Origin: Planctomycetota bacterium
Lineage (GTDB): Bacteria; Planctomycetota; Phycisphaerae; Phycisphaerales; Phycisphaeraceae
Length of the DNA stretch: 64,000 bases
NCBI GenBank assembly: GCA_016350165.1
Contig: CP066225.1
Coordinates: 1,736,001-1,800,000 of the forward strand
Direction of reading: 5' to 3'
Below the pieces are notes generated by a model that made no database searches, was not told the DNA's origin, and saw only the letters and a program-made list of their open reading frames with translations. A program made the translations under genes and the position numbers. Below, one piece after another: positions 63,342 through 64,000 of the stretch; the first letter of the stretch is position 1; every line of letters starts with the position of its first letter.

Positions 63342-64000
63342 ATGTCGGAAATCATGAAACGAATTCTGGTCACTGGCGGCGCCGGTTTTCTCGGCTCTCA
63401 CCTTTGTGACAGGCTTGTTAAAGCTGGCCATGATGTGATCTGCCTCGACAACTTTTTTACGAGTCAGAAATCTAACGTCGTACATTTATTACAAGCGCCT
63501 AACTTCGAGTTAGTTCGTCATGATGTAACTCATCCGATTTGGCTTGAGGTTGATGAAATCTACAACCTTGCATGCCCTGCCTCGCCGGTACATTACCAGT
63601 ATAACCCAATCAAAACGATGAAGGTTTCGGTAATGGGCGCGATCAACATGCTTGGTCTTGCTAAACGATGTGGTGCTAAGATTTTCCAAGCTTCGACATC
63701 TGAAGTATATGGCGATCCCGATGTGCACCCACAACCTGAATCATACCGCGGCAGCGTCAACCCAATCGGCGTTCGCTCATGTTACGACGAAGGTAAGCGT
63801 GCAGCAGAAACATTGTTCTTTGATTACTACCGTTCAAACAATGTCAATATTCGTGTCGTGCGTATCTTTAATACTTACGGCCCACGTATGCACCCATATG
63901 ATGGGCGAGTTGTTTCGAATTTTATTCTTCAAGCACTTAAAGGCGAAGACATCACCATCTATGGCGATGGTGCTCAGACACGCTCATTCTGCTATGTCGA
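63342..64000 (+). CDS. UDP-glucuronate decarboxylase-like SDR enzyme (3' truncated by window edge)
   Basis: 219 residues are visible; the gene continues past the right edge. [19 protein letters not shown] is the extended-SDR NAD site. [21 protein letters not shown] and [12 protein letters not shown] (the catalytic YxxxK) with [19 protein letters not shown] are diagnostic of UDP-xylose synthase (UXS), which converts UDP-GlcA to UDP-xylose. A second ATG at 63354 (MKRILVTGG) is an equally good start. It supplies a nucleotide sugar for surface glycans. Confidence 0.9.
   Translation, partial: MSEIMKRILVTGGAGFLGSHLCDRLVKAGHDVICLDNFFTSQKSNVVHLLQAPNFELVRHDVTHPIWLEVDEIYNLACPASPVHYQYNPIKTMKVSVMGAINMLGLAKRCGAKIFQASTSEVYGDPDVHPQPESYRGSVNPIGVRSCYDEGKRAAETLFFDYYRSNNVNIRVVRIFNTYGPRMHPYDGRVVSNFILQALKGEDITIYGDGAQTRSFCYV

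Noticed and set aside
1-64000. Prophage, integron or plasmid-like island
   Set aside because: No integrase, transposase, phage structural or toxin-antitoxin gene was recognised anywhere in the window.

Overview
The window looks like chromosomal DNA of a moderately low-GC member of the Planctomycetota, most likely class Phycisphaerae. The evidence is an alternative complex III (ACIII)-caa3 oxidase supercluster, an adjacent DUF1501/DUF1800 pair, a DUF1570-type peptidase, several PEP-CTERM proteins, a fused AroDE enzyme and an array of Tad/TadE-like surface proteins. The assignment is inferred from gene content; no rRNA or other marker is present.

Layout. 0-6.6 kb: three tandem, mutually similar, very large TadG-like pseudopilins (the first cut by the window edge) and a TadE-like gene, all on +. 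6.6-22.5 kb: one long minus-strand respiratory cluster, in transcription order actA-actB-actC-actD-actE-actF, a small membrane protein, sco, coxB (with fused cytochrome c), ctaD (type A2, YSHPAV motif), coxC, a subunit IV gene, a terminator, and then a second coxC-like gene. ACIII oxidises quinol and caa3 passes the electrons to oxygen. 22.5-23.7 kb: a G-poor intergenic region. 23.7-38.6 kb: housekeeping and small hypothetical genes (SurA-like lipoprotein, YraN, DUF1232, DUF4230, AroDE, DUF1015, RDD, P-loop kinase, PgeF, DUF1570 peptidase, Hsp70, PTPS-like, lipoprotein). 38.7-44.5 kb: three PEP-CTERM proteins interleaved with two paralogous alpha/beta-hydrolase lipoproteins. 45.3-53.8 kb: TatD, a secreted Cys/His protein, and a surface-glycan-like set (GT2-like, LPS-kinase-like, ATP-grasp, GT4, AsnB). 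53.9-56.8 kb: DUF1501 plus DUF1800. 57.5-64 kb: FHA-GAF histidine kinase, argH, a cysteine-synthase-like enzyme, two conserved unknowns and a partial UDP-glucuronate decarboxylase.

The most unusual signal is non-coding. Strand composition reverses at about 42.7-43.5 kb: C exceeds G on + to the left and G exceeds C to the right, in both genes and spacers. This is the sign expected at a replication origin. Three families of intergenic repeats (AGAAATGG boxes phased at about 10.5 bp, a 23-bp GTTTCACT module, and a 33-bp palindromic REP-like element) occur on both sides, always in the orientation that follows the skew.

CDS starts were chosen from in-frame ATG/GTG/TTG codons with a Shine-Dalgarno-like sequence where one was visible. 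No tRNA, rRNA, CRISPR array or transposase was recognised.
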